A stretch of 5,064 nt of DNA from an uncultured Bacillota bacterium (lineage in GTDB: Bacteria; Bacillota; Clostridia; Peptostreptococcales; Anaerovoracaceae): assembly GCA_946546075.1 (NCBI GenBank), contig CAMNNV010000100.1:1-5064 (forward strand). Reading direction: 5' to 3'. Of the stretch, positions 4,653 to 5,064 are shown piece after piece. The stretch's first letter is position 1. Each line of letters starts with the position of its first letter. The notes beneath the pieces are model-generated. The model made no database searches. It had not been told where the DNA came from and saw only the letters and a list, made by a program, of their open reading frames with translations. Position numbers and translations under genes: made by a program.

Positions 4653-5064
4653 ATGAACGATAAAGATCTTAAAGATATGACAGATCACATCAATTCCATC
4701 AGCAAGATGCTGGATGATCTGAACAAGGATTTTAACTACAGCAAGGAACTGAATCAGCAAATCATTAATGATACTATTTTTGATATGACCGGCGTGCGGC
4801 CTGAGTCTACCGAAGGTATGGATGCTGCTGATATCATGAACGTTGCCGGGCTTTCTCCGGGACCAGCGAAAACTGCGGTAGCAGAAGGAAGCGAAGAGAA
4901 GAAGCAGCAGGAAACGGAAGCCGAACAGGTGGAGGAAGATCCCCGCACTTTGGAAGAACTCCTGGCAGAAATGGATGCTCTCGTGGGCCTCACGAAGGTC
5001 AAGGAGGATGTGCGCACTCTGATCAATTTCATCAAGGTGGGCAAGATGAGAGAAGAGGAAGGCT
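4653..5064 (+). CDS. AAA+ ATPase, SpoVK/CbbX-like (5' part, runs off the window)
   Basis: From ATG at 4653, 137 codons stay open to the right edge. GGAGAG (4640-4645) lies seven bases before the start. Residues 1-97 are polar and strongly acidic, with a helix-prone start ('DHINSISKMLDDLNKDF') and a Glu/Gln/Lys-rich stretch at about 78-96, probably a flexible linker. From residue 99, 'LEELLAEMDALVGLTKVKED' and 'IKVGKMREEEG' match the region just ahead of the ATPase core in stage V sporulation protein K, CbbX and EccA-type AAA+ proteins. Walker A, Walker B and the arginine finger would lie beyond the window, so an intact ATPase is inferred. Such proteins form hexamers that remodel partner proteins. 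The N-terminal part probably gives partner specificity. The gene is divergent from the aminotransferase, which gives no clear functional link. SpoVK itself is not claimed. Confidence 0.85.
   Translation, partial: MNDKDLKDMTDHINSISKMLDDLNKDFNYSKELNQQIINDTIFDMTGVRPESTEGMDAADIMNVAGLSPGPAKTAVAEGSEEKKQQETEAEQVEEDPRTLEELLAEMDALVGLTKVKEDVRTLINFIKVGKMREEEG

Noticed and set aside
4754..5044. A 96-codon leftward open frame inside the AAA+ gene
   Set aside because: It is Ser/Thr/Arg-rich, the typical complement of Glu/Lys-rich coding sequence, and the rightward frame has a promoter, ribosome binding site and family match.

Overview
The window looks like ordinary chromosome from an anaerobic Gram-positive bacterium, most likely Clostridia or a close relative. 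The reasons are strong AGGAGG-type ribosome binding sites, sigma-A type promoters with 17-bp spacers, the Firmicutes-style 'TGDQMLLDGPHRKGD' segment in GAPDH, and the start of a SpoVK/CbbX-type AAA+ ATPase. No mobile element, CRISPR array, tRNA or rRNA is visible. I cannot name a species from the sequence alone.

Layout from left to right. Positions 1-32 are probably the last codons of a rightward gene, followed by a strong rho-independent terminator (51-76). The gap at 77-261 holds no convincing protein gene. It has a possible rightward promoter (78-106) and a GC-rich hairpin (209-242) that probably ends the leftward transporter gene. Four complete leftward genes follow: a ten-helix EamA/DMT-type transporter (262-1230), glyceraldehyde-3-phosphate dehydrogenase (1378-2397), a DeoR-family repressor (2431-3186) and a class I/II PLP aminotransferase (3346-4527). 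A divergent promoter region (about 4558-4614) separates the aminotransferase from a rightward AAA+ ATPase gene (4653 onward) that runs off the right edge.

How the genes work together. The repressor and GAPDH gene are only 33 bp apart with no terminator between them, so they are probably co-transcribed from the strong repressor promoter (3211-3239), with a possible additional start just before GAPDH. This suggests that the DeoR-type protein controls a central glycolytic step, an arrangement functionally like Bacillus CggR-gapA but with a different regulator family. Upstream of the repressor promoter are two TGGTGAAA direct repeats 31 bp apart, which are candidate operators. The transporter has its own near-consensus promoter, and the aminotransferase has a separate extended -10 promoter. 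There is no clear terminator between the aminotransferase and the repressor, so some readthrough is possible.

In three genes the ribosome binding site indicates an ATG start downstream of the longest possible TTG or GTG start. Nothing here amounts to a clearly new biological system. The points most worth a second look are the DeoR-GAPDH pairing with its candidate operators, a possible small RNA near the left edge, and the truncated AAA+ gene.
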